Assembly (NCBI GenBank): GCA_032334055.1
Contig: JAUOZS010000001.1
Location: forward strand, 1,710,501-1,774,500
Length of the DNA: 64,000 bases
DNA from: Selenomonadales bacterium 4137-cl
GTDB taxonomy: Bacteria > Bacillota > Negativicutes > Sporomusales > UBA7701
Reading direction: 5' to 3'
In this document: in pieces, positions 8,818 to 15,767 of the stretch
Position numbering within the stretch: position 1 is the first letter of the stretch
Layout: every line of letters starts with the position of its first letter
The notes under the pieces: generated by a model
Seen by the model: the letters and a program-made list of their open reading frames with translations, nothing else
What the model was told of the DNA's origin: nothing
Database searches by the model: none
Program-made: the position numbers and the translations under genes

Positions 8818-9765
8818 GTGGAACGCCTCATCGCCATCGTCGGCCCAACCGCCGTCGGCAAAACCCGCCTCGCCATCGATCTCGCTCTCCGGCTGGACAC
8901 CGAGATAATCTCCGGCGACGCCCTGCAGGTCTATCGCGGCCTCGATATCGGCACCGCCAAGCCCGACGCCGCCGAACGCCGCGGCGTCCGCCACCATCTC
9001 ATCGATCTTCTCGGCCCCCGGGAAGAGTTCAGCGTCGCCGATTTCAAGGCCCGCGCCGCCGACCTTATCGCCGCCATCAACGCCCGCGGCCGCATTCCCA
9101 TCCTCGCCGGCGGCACAGGTCTTTATGTCCGCTCCCTGCTTGAGGATTACCGCTTCAACGCCGCCCCGGGCAGCGAGGAAATCCGCCGTCGTCTGGCCGG
9201 CCTGGCGGAAAGCCGCGGCAGCGCCCACCTCCACCGTCTCCTGCAGGCCACCGACCCGGAAACGGCCGCCCGCCTGCATCCCAACGACACCCGCCGCGTA
9301 ATCCGCGCCCTGGAAAGCATCGAACTTAGCGGCGAGCAGATCTCGCAATCCAGGAACGCCGCGCCGGTGTATGACTGCCTGGTTATCGGTCTTACCATGG
9401 AACGCGCGAAGCTCTACGAGCGCATCAACCGGCGGGTGGACGACATGGTCGCCGCCGGACTGGTGACTGAGGTGGCGGGGTTGCTCGCGTCTGGCGTTCC
9501 GCCGGCCGCCCGCTCACTACAGGCTATCGGCTACAAGGAGCTTGTGGACCATCTCGCCGGCCGCGCCGACCTAGCCGCTTCGGTCGAGAAGATCAAGCAG
9601 GCGACCCGTAATTTCGCCAAACGCCAATACACCTGGTTCCGCCGCATGCCGTACATTCACTGGGTCGACGTTGACAAATTCGTAGAATATGATACAATGT
9701 TGGCATATATTTACAGTCTGATAGCAGGAAAGTTCCTGCCCGGCGAGAAATATAACCAAAGATAG
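8818..9765 (+). CDS. miaA: tRNA dimethylallyltransferase MiaA
   Basis: Transfers dimethylallyl to A37 of tRNA, making the substrate for MiaB. P-loop GPTAVGKT lies near residue 10, followed by the substrate-binding GDALQVYRGLDIGTAKP and LAGGTGLYVRSLL. GTG 8818 was preferred because VERLIAIVGPTAVGKT matches the normal family start; GTG 8809, overlapping the methyltransferase stop, is an alternative. The protein is 315 residues, normal length. hfq follows 42 bases later, a common arrangement. Confidence 0.96.
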   Translation: MERLIAIVGPTAVGKTRLAIDLALRLDTEIISGDALQVYRGLDIGTAKPDAAERRGVRHHLIDLLGPREEFSVADFKARAADLIAAINARGRIPILAGGTGLYVRSLLEDYRFNAAPGSEEIRRRLAGLAESRGSAHLHRLLQATDPETAARLHPNDTRRVIRALESIELSGEQISQSRNAAPVYDCLVIGLTMERAKLYERINRRVDDMVAAGLVTEVAGLLASGVPPAARSLQAIGYKELVDHLAGRADLAASVEKIKQATRNFAKRQYTWFRRMPYIHWVDVDKFVEYDTMLAYIYSLIAGKFLPGEKYNQR

Positions 9766-9807
9766 GTCGCTCGCTTACAGAAAAAAATTTTTCGGAGGGG
9801 TTTCTCT

Positions 9808-10068
9808 ATGACGACAACGAAAGTAATCAACCTGCAGGACAGCTTTCTTAACCAGGTCCGTAAAGAAAATGTGCCTGTCATCATTTATTTGGTCAACGGC
9901 TTCCAACTGCGCGGCTCGGTGAAGGGCTTCGACAACTTTACCGTCATCATGGAGAACGAAGGCAAACAGCAGTTGGTTTACAAGCACGCTATCTCGACCA
10001 TTACGCCCTTCCGGCCCCTGAACTCAAACCTCCACGAGCGGCGCGAGGAACCTAAAACCGAAAAGTAA
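9808..10068 (+). CDS. hfq: RNA chaperone Hfq
   Basis: An 86-residue Sm-like protein that binds U-rich small RNAs and mRNAs as a hexamer. The Sm1 motif ([15 protein letters not shown]) and the Sm2 YKHAIST motif are intact. A strong GGAGGGG precedes ATG 9808. The tail after the Sm core is short and charged, as in Firmicutes. It closes the miaB-to-hfq cluster and is followed by a terminator. Confidence 0.97.
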   Translation: MTTTKVINLQDSFLNQVRKENVPVIIYLVNGFQLRGSVKGFDNFTVIMENEGKQQLVYKHAISTITPFRPLNSNLHERREEPKTEK

Positions 10069-10074
10069 ACGGAA

Positions 10075-10106
10075 AACCCGGGCAGATTAAGCCCGGGTTA
10101 TTTTTT
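10075..10106 (+). terminator. Intrinsic terminator after hfq
   Basis: The 9-bp stem AACCCGGGC (10075-10083) pairs with 10091-10099 and is followed by ATTTTTTG, an ideal Rho-independent terminator. Confidence 0.92.
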
Positions 10107-10187
10107 GTAGCGGGATGTTGGGGGCGAGAGAAGAAAGTTAGTGTCTGAGGGGCCGCCCGCGGATTGGATTTTTCCCGCCTTCCTTTT

Positions 10188-10217
10188 TTCACACGAAGCC
10201 TTCACAAGGCATATAAT
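10188..10217 (+). promoter_or_regulatory. Candidate sigma-E-like promoter of spoVK
   Basis: The -10-like CATATAAT (10210-10217) matches the sigma-E consensus CATACAAT at 7 of 8 positions. It has a weak -35-like TTCACAC/TCACACG (10188-10195) at about 14-15 bases. TATAAT also fits sigma-A, so the sigma factor cannot be settled by eye. spoVK is sigma-E-controlled in Bacillus subtilis. Confidence 0.45.
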
Positions 10218-10249
10218 GATTATCACCGAACGGTAGGCGGGGTGAACAT

Positions 10250-10816
10250 ATGCCGTATCTATGGCCCAAGGACGTGCTGGCGGCGGTCGAAACGGGAGAA
10301 CTGCCGCCGGTGGAGGCGTGCAGGCTCCTGCGGGAAATGGACACTGTCGCAGCGCCGGCGGCCCGCGCCGATAACGGCGCCGCCCAGCAACGGGTGGAGG
10401 AAATCCTGCGGGAGCTCGACGCTCTTATCGGGTTGCGCGAAGTCAAAAAGCTCGTTAGAGAGATATACGCCTTCATCGAGATCCAAAAATGGCGGCAAAA
10501 AGAGCGGCTCGCGACCGAACCGCTCGTCATGCACATGATTTTCAAGGGCAACCCAGGCACCGGCAAGACGACCGTGGCCAGGATCATGGGGAAGATTTTC
10601 CGGTCGCTTGGCGTTCTGAGCCGCGGCCACCTCATCGAGGTCGAACGCGCAGACCTCGTCGGCGAGTATATCGGCCACACCGCCCAGAAAACCAGGGAGC
10701 AGCTCAAAAAGGCCTATGGAGGCATCCTCTTCATCGATGAAGCCTATTCGCTGGCCCGCGGCGGCGAAAAGGATTTTGGTAAAGAGGCAATTGATTGCAT
10801 GGTGAAATCACAGTAA
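10250..10816 (+). pseudogene. spoVK: spoVK, 5' half (gene interrupted by an excisable element)
   Basis: The N-terminal 186 codons of the stage V sporulation AAA+ ATPase SpoVK, then two element-derived codons and a stop. GGCGGGGTG precedes ATG 10250. Walker A (GNPGTGKTT, near residue 100) and Walker B (LFIDEAYSL) are intact, but the sequence breaks off right after KEAIDCMVK. Sensor 1, the arginine finger and the lid are missing, so the truncated product should be inactive. The missing part is at 15363-15767. Joining the two halves at the shared TGGT/AAAT bases gives CMVKYMEDHKDELVLILAGY, the expected SpoVK sequence, and a 317-residue protein (the Bacillus subtilis homolog is about 320). Nothing else in either half is degraded. 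It is typed as pseudogene only because it is split in this form. Confidence 0.93.
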
Positions 10817-10822
10817 TAAAAT
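10796..10822. other. attL: left junction of the spoVK element
   Basis: spoVK sequence ends at GCATGGT. From there element sequence GAAATC is followed by ACAGTAATAA (10810-10819), which is the near-perfect inverse of TTACTACTGT (15353-15362) at the other end. The bases TGGT-R-AAAT (10800-10808) are shared with attR (15364-15372). Confidence 0.8.
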
Positions 10823-10830
10823 GATATAAA

Positions 10831-10860
10831 AACGGCCGCTTAGCAGCGACCGTTTTTTAG
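10831..10860. terminator. Bidirectional terminator at the left end of the element
   Basis: AACGGCCGCT (10831-10840) pairs imperfectly with AGCGACCGTT (10845-10854), with T-runs on both outer sides. It would stop transcripts of the truncated spoVK on one strand and of the exonuclease gene on the other. Confidence 0.7.
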
Positions 10861-11715
10861 TTCGAAAAATAGCTTGTAAATATGTTTGCACGGCAGCTTC
10901 CTGCCCTGGAAGTCGGCGCAGGTGCAGGTACCGAGCGTCACGGCGTAGCCGTTGACCGTCCCGGTAGCCGTCGAACGGTCGACGGCGGCGTCGCAGATAT
11001 CGCCGGCCCGCTGCTGGCGCTTGATTTGCTCAGGGCGGTTGTGGATGCGCTCATCCCAGGGACCGAAGGCGGGGATGGTGACCGCTCCTTCGCGGAGTTT
11101 GTCGTGGCCGTCGGGGTAGATGCGTCCGCGGGTGATATTCAGCGCCTCGTGAAGAGCTCCGAAGCTCGCCGCCTTCTTTTCCCGGCATGCCATCAGGGCC
11201 ACCTGCGCGCACACGTTGGCGTCCTCGCCGGCGTCATGGTGGCGGAAAACGATGCCGTGGCGTTCGGCCAGGGCCGCCAGTCCGTAACGTTTCCAGCCAG
11301 GCCAGGTCCGCTGAGCGATGACTTTGGTACAGGAATATTCGGCGTTCAGACGGGGGATGCGGTAGAGGTCAAGGGACTGGATAAGAACATTGATGTCGAA
11401 CTCGGCGTTGTGGGCGATGATAATCCGCCCCTCAAGCAGCGGCCTGAGTTCGGGCCACAATTCGCCGAACTCGGGCTTGTCGGCCGCCATATCGGCGGTT
11501 ATGCCGTGAATTCTGACGAACCCGGGATCAAAAATTAGTTGGGGAGGGCGAACCAGCCAGGATGGGTTCGCCACCACCCGGCCGTCGGCCACGAAGGCCA
11601 GCCCCACGGCGCAGATACTGGTCCATTCCCGGTTGGCGGTTTCGAAATCGAGGGCGACGAAGTCGTACTCCTGCGGCAGTGAAGAGCAATTGTCAGCGGC
11701 GGGCGTCATTTGCAT
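10840..11715 (-). CDS. DEDDh 3'-5' exonuclease with C-terminal SWIM zinc finger
   Basis: A 291-residue cargo protein of the spoVK element. The N-terminal domain is a DnaQ-like exonuclease: DFET (DxE, near residue 23), HNAEFDINVL and the terminal HDAGEDA supply the four acids and the His of the DEDDh site. The C-terminus has CTCADFQGRKLPCKH, the CxC-x9-CxH signature of a SWIM zinc finger. It most resembles stand-alone polymerase-III-epsilon-type exonucleases; the SWIM fusion is less usual. AAAGGAACG precedes ATG 11715, with ATG 11709 as an alternative. It probably trims DNA or RNA ends. A link to excision is not shown. Confidence 0.85.
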   Translation of the reverse strand: MQMTPAADNCSSLPQEYDFVALDFETANREWTSICAVGLAFVADGRVVANPSWLVRPPQLIFDPGFVRIHGITADMAADKPEFGELWPELRPLLEGRIIIAHNAEFDINVLIQSLDLYRIPRLNAEYSCTKVIAQRTWPGWKRYGLAALAERHGIVFRHHDAGEDANVCAQVALMACREKKAASFGALHEALNITRGRIYPDGHDKLREGAVTIPAFGPWDERIHNRPEQIKRQQRAGDICDAAVDRSTATGTVNGYAVTLGTCTCADFQGRKLPCKHIYKLFFELKNGRC

Positions 11716-11733
11716 CGTTCCTTTGCTGTTTCC

Positions 11734-12495
11734 TTATTTCTTCGCTTTTGCGAGATCGGTTGTGCCGAAGCGCTCGACCGCACGGGTCAGATAGGCGGCA
11801 ACCGCCTCGTCTTTGTCCGTGCCGGGCTGGTATGTGTCAGTGGCAATGAACTGCCAAGAGCCGCCTTCCTTGGCGAGCGTGAATTTCATCAGCGCATACT
11901 GCATATTGCCTGAGACGGCCATGCTGTTTACCCGCTGCCGGCTATAGAGACAGATGCCTTCGATGGTTTTGTCGCCGGGACGGGGGCCGGAGCTGTTTAC
12001 GGCTTCGACGTAATGCAGGGTGTAGCTGCCCCAACCTGCCAGCCATGCGTCGAACTGCTCGCGCGACAGCCTGAGAGCCATTTTGTCTACCGACCGCAGC
12101 TTGACGATATCTTTTTCGTTGAAGGCTTCCATGCGCAGCAGCAGCAGGCGAACAGCCTCCCATTCCTCGGGACTTACGTACTTCTCAGCCCTGGTTATCT
12201 GCTTAACCTCAAACGCCGCGCCGTACATGCGGCTGCCGACAAGATCCGGGCGCAACCTGCCCTCGACGACGACCGCGAGGTCGTTTTTCTGGTAAGCGCG
12301 CGGCAGTTTCCTGATCGGATGATATTGCTTGCCTTCGTCGCTGAGGAGCCCGTAGGTGCCCAGAGACTCCACCCAACGCACCTTGCCCTTGAAGCGAAAC
12401 AGCGGTTGCTTATCGTCGGCCGCCGCGGACACCGCCGGCAGCAGCGCTGTAAGCGCCGCAACCGTGATGAGAATGATAAGGGTCTTTGCTCTCAT
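11734..12495 (-). CDS. Exported protein of unknown function
   Basis: A 253-residue cargo protein with TTAGGAGG before ATG 12495. A classical signal peptide (basic start, a hydrophobic run of about 15 residues, AVSAAAD cleavage site) sends it out of the cytoplasm. No lipobox is seen. The mature part has a small beta-rich region (FRFKGKVRWVESLGTYGLLS) and a C-terminal domain ending QFIATDTYQPG. I do not recognise the family. It follows the DUF2271 gene by 10 bases, so the two form an operon and may act together. Confidence 0.72.
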   Translation of the reverse strand: MRAKTLIILITVAALTALLPAVSAAADDKQPLFRFKGKVRWVESLGTYGLLSDEGKQYHPIRKLPRAYQKNDLAVVVEGRLRPDLVGSRMYGAAFEVKQITRAEKYVSPEEWEAVRLLLLRMEAFNEKDIVKLRSVDKMALRLSREQFDAWLAGWGSYTLHYVEAVNSSGPRPGDKTIEGICLYSRQRVNSMAVSGNMQYALMKFTLAKEGGSWQFIATDTYQPGTDKDEAVAAYLTRAVERFGTTDLAKAKK

Positions 12496-12505
12496 TATTA
12501 GCCTC

Positions 12506-13096
12506 CTAACGTCCTGTGGCCGTAGCCGGCGCGAATGATGCCGACACCTTGTCTATCATCGGCGCGCCCTCCCCGACCCCAGGCGGCAGATAGCTGACGA
12601 CGGCCTGCGAGGAGGAGGGGCGGTCGCCGATCGCTATTTCGCCTTCCCACAGGATTTCCTTCGCCCAGAACAGCGTGCCTTCCACCTTATAGGCATAACT
12701 GCCCGGCGCCACCGGCCGCCCGGCGCTGTCGGTGCAGTCCCAGACGAGTGTATGCGGCCCTGGCTGCTGGGTCGCGCTGGTGACGGCGTCCACTGTCGCG
12801 GTCGGCGGACCTCCCACGCCTGCAGCCTTCCGCCACAGCGGCAGGCACTCGGGCCGCCGCTCATAGCCGCCCCTGCCGGTGAAGCGGGTGACCAAAAGTG
12901 TTTTGATATATTTGCCGTCGCTGTCCTCGACCCACACCGCCATTTGGTTGCTGGCAATTGTCGGCATGCGTTGCAGCTCGTAACTGATCGTCACCGCGCC
13001 GGGCGCCTGGTCGGCGACGCCGGCGGCGAAAGCAGCGGCGGCCGTTGCCGCCAGAATAATGAGCGCCAGAAGTATTATCCGTCTCTCCGGTCGCAT
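12506..13096 (-). CDS. DUF2271 family exported protein (FlgD-like Ig fold)
   Basis: A 196-residue protein. ATG 13096 is well spaced behind AAGGAG; ATG 13102 is too close. After a signal peptide (residues about 5-25) come the DUF2271 hallmarks: ASNQMAVWVEDSDGKYIKTL, TGRGGYERRPECLPLW, and a VWDCTDSAGRPVAPGSYAY strand pair as in FlgD-type Ig domains. Members of this family are periplasmic and often sit near flavin or heme proteins. None is visible here. It is the first gene of a two-gene unit inside the spoVK element. Confidence 0.78.
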   Translation of the reverse strand: MRPERRIILLALIILAATAAAAFAAGVADQAPGAVTISYELQRMPTIASNQMAVWVEDSDGKYIKTLLVTRFTGRGGYERRPECLPLWRKAAGVGGPPTATVDAVTSATQQPGPHTLVWDCTDSAGRPVAPGSYAYKVEGTLFWAKEILWEGEIAIGDRPSSSQAVVSYLPPGVGEGAPMIDKVSASFAPATATGR

Positions 13097-13181
13097 GATC
13101 ATGCTCCTTATTGCTCGAATCTCCTCTAGCCTTCGACGCTGGCCGCCGAAATCCTGTAGGCTGCCGGCAACTCACCGGCAA

Positions 13182-13206
13182 ACAAAAATCCCCCGGAACG
13201 GGGGAT
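13182..13206 (-). terminator. Terminator after the zinc-ribbon gene
   Basis: On the minus strand ATCCCCC (13200-13206 side) pairs with GGGGGAT (13188-13194 side) and is followed by TTTTGTTT. Confidence 0.7.
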
Positions 13207-13231
13207 ATGGGGATGATGCAACAACATGAGG

Positions 13232-13381
13232 CTAACGGTTCTGTTCCTTCGACTGTGGCAGGTTGTTTTTCAGTTCGATCGACTTCTGGCAGGACGGGCA
13301 TGTGACGGAGTTGTGCCGTTTCTGGATCTCTTCCACCGTCAGCTTGATCGGGTTACGGCACTCAGGACAGTTGAACTTCAC
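13232..13381 (-). CDS. Small zinc-ribbon protein
   Basis: A 49-residue protein with GTG 13381 behind GGGAGG. The two CxxC pairs (CPECRN and CPSCQK, 25 residues apart) form a treble-clef or ribbon zinc site like those of small MJ0042-type ribbons. It lies just downstream of the recombinase on the same strand. It could be a regulator or accessory factor of the element, but nothing in the sequence proves a role. Confidence 0.65.
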   Translation of the reverse strand: MKFNCPECRNPIKLTVEEIQKRHNSVTCPSCQKSIELKNNLPQSKEQNR

Positions 13382-13473
13382 AAAAAAACCTCCCTGGTCA
13401 GGTGATAAAGATAGCATTCGCCGTCACCGGCGAAATACCTACGCTAGAATATTGGAACTATTTTTCCCTGCAT

Positions 13474-15006
13474 TTATAAAAACTTCAGTTCGATGCTTAT
13501 TTCCGGCCGGCTGCCACGCGCTTTCGTCGAATCCCGCCTTTCCACCACCGCTTTCTCCAGTACCGCCCGCACGGCTGCCCGTTTTTCCTCGTAGGGCAGG
13601 TCGCCGGCGGCGAAATTCTGCTGTAAGGCGGCCACAAGTTCGGAAGGGGAGAGGAAGGGGGAGGCGGCGGCAAGTTCGGCGCGGATTTTTTTCTTGTTCT
13701 GCTCGATGTCGTGCAGACGGGTACGGATGTCGGCCAATTGGCGCTCGGCATCCTCGTCGCTTACCATCTGCTGACGGTACCAGCGCAGCAGCATCTCCCG
13801 CTGCTTGACAAGCCTCGTCTCGTTGTCGGCCAGGCGTTCGAGGGCTGTCTGAAGGTTCTGAGCACCCGCCTGACTCGGCCGGGCGACGAGATACTGCTTG
13901 ATTTGCTTGGGGTTGGCACTCAACTGCAGTAGATGGTCGAAAACCGCCTTATCGAGTGCTTCGGTGGGAATGCGCCGGGCGGCGCAGCGTTCCTGGCCGG
14001 AATATATGTACGTGTTGCTGCGCTGACTGACGCAAACATAGTAGCTTCTCGGCTCCGTCGCCTTACCGGCGTAGGCGATTGTCATCTTCCGCCCGCACCT
14101 GGCGCAATAGACGAGGCCGTTTAAAAGCTGTTCGTGTTTGAGATTGCGCTTGGACAGCGACTTATTCTCCTTGAGCTGGCGCAGGGCCGCCTCCCACGTG
14201 GCGGAGTCGACGATCGCCGGCACCGGCACCTCGATCCATTCAGCCTCTGGTCTGAGCTCCCTGACCCGCTTATTCTGACCGACCTTCTGGTACTTGTAGC
14301 GCATGGCCACGTGGGTGCCTTTGTAGAGCGGATTGGTCAGCAGCCGGTATACGGCTGACACGATCCACGGCTTTTTCAGGCGAGGGGAGGGTATCCCCTG
14401 TTCGTTGAGGCGCTTGCAAATCGTAGCTGTGCCGACTTTCTCCGTCACCAGCCAGTCGTACATCCGTCGGACAATCTCCGCCTCGGGCTCGTTTATGGCA
14501 TAGTTGCTCACCTTGCGGTCGAAAGTGTAGCCGAACGGCTTGGCGTCGGCGATGATTTTGCCCTTGGCCGCCTTGCCGCGTTTGCCGCGCAGCGACCGTT
14601 CCTTGATTTTCTCTTTCTCGTAGTCGGCGATCGCGCCGCGGATGGAATAAAACAGCTTCCCCTCGGCAGACTGCTCGAAGGAAACCGACACAAAAACCAG
14701 TTCCGCTCCGGCACGCTCGATCTCTTCGGTAATGATCAACTGATGAGCGAGATTACGGGCCAAGCGGTCCGGGTCGAAAACAATGACATAAGCGAATTCG
14801 TGTCCGGCCAGCCGGCCGCGCAGCTTATCGAGCGCCGGACGGTCGATGAATTCGCCGCTATAGCCGTCGTCGACAAACTCCTCCGCAGCTTTTGTGCCCA
14901 GTTCACCGGCCCGGCGCCGGCATTCCTCAAGCTGGGTGTCGAGGGAATAACCCTTTTCCGCCTGCTCGGCGGTGCTCACCCTTGCATATATCGCCGCCTT
15001 GGTCAT
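13474..15006 (-). CDS. Large serine recombinase of the spoVK element
   Basis: A 510-residue site-specific recombinase with GGGAGG before ATG 15006. The N-terminal resolvase domain has the nucleophile Ser11 (YARVSTAEQ) and conserved arginines (FDPDRLARN). A Recombinase domain follows (KPFGYTFDR, PSPRLKKPW), then a zinc beta-ribbon (CARCGRKMTIAYAG ... CVSQRS ... CAARR) and a C-terminal coiled coil (about residues 370-460). This is the same architecture as SpoIVCA, the skin excisionase. The gene appears fully intact and points inward from the right att site. It is the likely enzyme for integration and excision. Excision usually also needs a directionality factor. Confidence 0.95.
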   Translation of the reverse strand: MTKAAIYARVSTAEQAEKGYSLDTQLEECRRRAGELGTKAAEEFVDDGYSGEFIDRPALDKLRGRLAGHEFAYVIVFDPDRLARNLAHQLIITEEIERAGAELVFVSVSFEQSAEGKLFYSIRGAIADYEKEKIKERSLRGKRGKAAKGKIIADAKPFGYTFDRKVSNYAINEPEAEIVRRMYDWLVTEKVGTATICKRLNEQGIPSPRLKKPWIVSAVYRLLTNPLYKGTHVAMRYKYQKVGQNKRVRELRPEAEWIEVPVPAIVDSATWEAALRQLKENKSLSKRNLKHEQLLNGLVYCARCGRKMTIAYAGKATEPRSYYVCVSQRSNTYIYSGQERCAARRIPTEALDKAVFDHLLQLSANPKQIKQYLVARPSQAGAQNLQTALERLADNETRLVKQREMLLRWYRQQMVSDEDAERQLADIRTRLHDIEQNKKKIRAELAAASPFLSPSELVAALQQNFAAGDLPYEEKRAAVRAVLEKAVVERRDSTKARGSRPEISIELKFL

Positions 15007-15091
15007 AATGGTCCTCCCGCGATTGTTTATCTTTGCTGCAATAGTTCAATACCGCCACGTCATTTCCTGCCTGTCCGGCGGTGAAAAGGGG

Positions 15092-15121
15092 GAATACCGC
15101 CGGGACGCCGCCTCATATAAT
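15092..15121 (+). promoter_or_regulatory. Candidate sigma-E-like promoter inside the element
   Basis: GAATACC (15092-15098), 15 bases, CATATAAT (15114-15121). The -10 octamer is identical to that upstream of spoVK (10210-10217), and the -35 matches five of seven positions of the sigma-E pattern KMATATT. It points at the small ORF and on toward the 3' half of spoVK. TATAAT would also suit sigma-A. Confidence 0.35.
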
Positions 15122-15138
15122 GCGACGAGGTGGTCGAT

Positions 15139-15321
15139 ATGGTCCGCGAAAAGGAACGCTCCGCCGTCAAACAGGCCGTGATCATCATCATCCGCCATAC
15201 GGGCGAATGGGATCCGGCCCGCCACGCACTTTCCTTTCTCAGGCCGCTGATCGAAGGTGAGAGCCGGCGCCTGACGACGCTGCCCCCCCAGCCGCCCGGC
15301 AGCGGTCCGCCGCCCGGGTAA
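15139..15321 (+). CDS. Small basic ORF next to attR, candidate recombination directionality factor
   Basis: A 60-residue ORF from ATG 15139 with GAGGTGG five bases upstream; GTG 15130 is an alternative. The N-terminal half is charged then hydrophobic (VKQAVIIIIRHTG), the middle basic, and the tail Pro/Gly-rich (LPPQPPGSGPPPG). No family is recognised. It is divergent from the recombinase and lies between it and the att site, where accessory recombination factors are often found. In SP-beta the factor SprB is of similar size (about 58 residues). The assignment rests on position and size only, and the coding status itself is uncertain. Confidence 0.4.
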   Translation: MVREKERSAVKQAVIIIIRHTGEWDPARHALSFLRPLIEGESRRLTTLPPQPPGSGPPPG

Positions 15322-15352
15322 CCGCGCCGCTTGAGCGTCCTTGGATTTTTTG

Positions 15353-15378
15353 TTACTACTGTTTGGTAAAATACATGG
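15353..15378. other. attR: right junction of the spoVK element
   Basis: The element arm TTACTACTGT (15353-15362) is followed by T-TGGT-A-AAAT and then spoVK sequence from TACATGGAAG. With the left end it would rebuild an attP with 10-bp inverted arms (one mismatch) around an 11-base centre. Confidence 0.8.
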
Positions 15379-15767
15379 AAGACCATAAGGATGAGCTTGT
15401 TCTTATCTTGGCCGGCTACCAACGGGAAATGGAACAGTTCCTCCAGACTAACCCCGGTCTCCGTTCCCGCTTTCCCATCCACATCGATTTCCCCGACTAC
15501 TCCCAGGAGGAATTGCTGGCGATCGCCGAGCAGCTGTGCGCCAGACGCCAGTATCAGCTTACCGTGCAGACACGGTTGGCCCTCCTGAGAATGCTCACCC
15601 CTCCCGCCAAGCGCGACGACGACAATTTCGGCAATGCCCGCACGGTGCGCAACATCATCGAAAAAGCTCTCCGGCGCCAGGCGGTCCGCCTGGTGGCCAA
15701 GGCCAGCATAACCCGCGAAGAGCTTATGGCCATCGAGCCGTGCGACCTCCCGGAGGTGGAAGGATGA
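15363..15767 (+). pseudogene. spoVK: spoVK, 3' half (interrupted by the element)
   Basis: An open frame encoding the C-terminal 131 residues of SpoVK. It opens with KYMEDHKDELVLILAGY (sensor 1 region), then NPGLRSRFPIHIDFPDY with the arginine finger, and a lid domain with NARTVRNIIEKALRRQA. The nominal TTG 15363 has no ribosome site, so this half is unlikely to be made alone. It is fully conserved and becomes the tail of SpoVK only when joined to 10250-10807. Its stop overlaps the start of the next gene (ATGA), so excision would also couple the GTPase gene to spoVK translation. Confidence 0.93.

Larger units (their letters stand above)
10804..15367. mobile_element. skin-like intervening element in spoVK (4,564 bp)
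   Basis: The element lies between the two halves of spoVK; the spacing between identical core bases is 4,564 bp. It carries an intact large serine recombinase near its right end, a small divergent ORF, a zinc-ribbon protein, two exported proteins and a DEDDh exonuclease. Known precedents are skin in sigK and SP-beta in spsM of Bacillus, where recombinase-mediated excision in the mother cell rebuilds a sporulation gene. Excision at the shared core restores the frame exactly, and Val-Lys is encoded whichever side of the A/G mismatch the crossover takes. GC content and codon use look like the host. Excision itself is inferred, not observed. Confidence 0.88.

Noticed and set aside
15007..15363. 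Sigma-E or sigma-K promoter for the recombinase gene
   Set aside because: The best match upstream of 15006 (GGTATTG, 15 bases, GATAAACA) has only about five of eight -10 bases; not good enough to call, though regulated expression would be expected.
15060..15482. Minus-strand frame crossing attR
   Set aside because: It spans the element/spoVK junction and is antisense to the conserved spoVK 3' half, so it cannot be an ancestral gene.
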